A stretch of 28,622 nt of DNA from JBEKZQ01 sp049509675 (GTDB lineage: Bacteria; Planctomycetota; Planctomycetia; Pirellulales; Thermoguttaceae), in the NCBI GenBank assembly GCA_049509675.1, contig JBEKZQ010000010.1:1-28622 (forward strand). The letters run 5' to 3'. Shown here piece after piece: positions 28,516-28,622 of the stretch. Under the pieces are notes generated by a model. That model saw only the letters and a list, made by a program, of their open reading frames with translations. It did not search any database and had not been told where the DNA came from. The first letter of the stretch is position 1. Each line of letters starts with the position of its first letter. The position numbers and the translations under genes are program-made.

Positions 28516-28622
28516 GGGATTAGGGATTAGGGATTAGGGATTAGGGATTAGGGATTAGGGATTAGGGATTAGGGATTAGGGATTAGGGATTAGGGATTAG
28601 GGATTAGGGATTAGGGATTAGG
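28516..28622. repeat. Perfect heptamer array GGGATTA at the window end
   Basis: 107 bases of perfect GGGATTA (about 15 copies) reach the last base. On the aldo/keto reductase sense strand this is TAATCCC, repeated up to five bases before its start codon. The run continues beyond the window, so its full length is unknown. It is the longest of the arrays seen here. Confidence 0.95.

Noticed and set aside
28516..28622. Telomere-like repeat
   Set aside because: The unit is 7 nt (GGGATTA), not TTAGGG, the gene content is bacterial, and related heptamer arrays occur at internal sites.

Overview
The window is high-GC bacterial DNA. It looks like a fragment from a planctomycete (Pirellulales-like). 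I infer this from a thioredoxin protein with a duplicated YHS-like tail, a Tat-exported DegT-type aminotransferase, a remnant of a sialate O-acetylesterase, large hybrid kinases, and intergenic space packed with short palindromic and heptameric repeats. The taxonomic call is inference; no rRNA or tRNA gene is visible. The window starts inside selB and ends inside a perfect heptamer array, which may be where an assembly broke.

Layout. 1-1976 (minus): rho, a decayed GxxExxY-protein 3' end, and the 5' part of selB. 2552-3760 (plus): secreted thioredoxin/YHS-like protein, convergent with a HEAT/TPR protein (3815-4474, minus). 4475-5540: repeat-rich stretch with nested inverted-repeat elements and a sialate O-acetylesterase remnant. 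5523-10294 (minus): exported GH36-type alpha-galactosidase with PKD and LamG-like modules, preceded by the Tat-signal DegT aminotransferase. 10596-10889 (minus): small unrecognised ORF. 11350-16552 (minus): three-gene operon with ATGA overlaps, encoding hybrid histidine kinase, REC-GGDEF diguanylate cyclase, and membrane PilZ protein. 17545-20790 (plus): a second, soluble hybrid kinase, divergent from the first. 21469-22026 (plus): HD-domain protein. 22347-27487 (plus): closely spaced genes for a membrane protein with a possible PH-like tail, an exported spermidine-synthase-like protein, a GRP/DMT sugar permease, ribokinase and an MFS (ACS-type) transporter. 27522-28511 (minus): aldo/keto reductase.

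How it works together. The 11.3-16.6 kb operon reads as a complete circuit: sensor, internal phosphorelay (His, Asp, His), response-regulator diguanylate cyclase with an I-site, then a c-di-GMP receptor in the membrane. The 24.0-27.5 kb genes suggest uptake and phosphorylation of ribose or a related sugar. The 5.5-10.3 kb genes suggest extracytoplasmic galactoside breakdown.

The most unusual material is the repeat biology. A 136-bp inverted-repeat element sits in frame inside the sensor domain of the first kinase, with a sister copy at 4818-4935 inside another hairpin element. A different repeat sits in frame inside the ATPase domain of the second kinase. Heptamer arrays abut start or stop codons at four loci.
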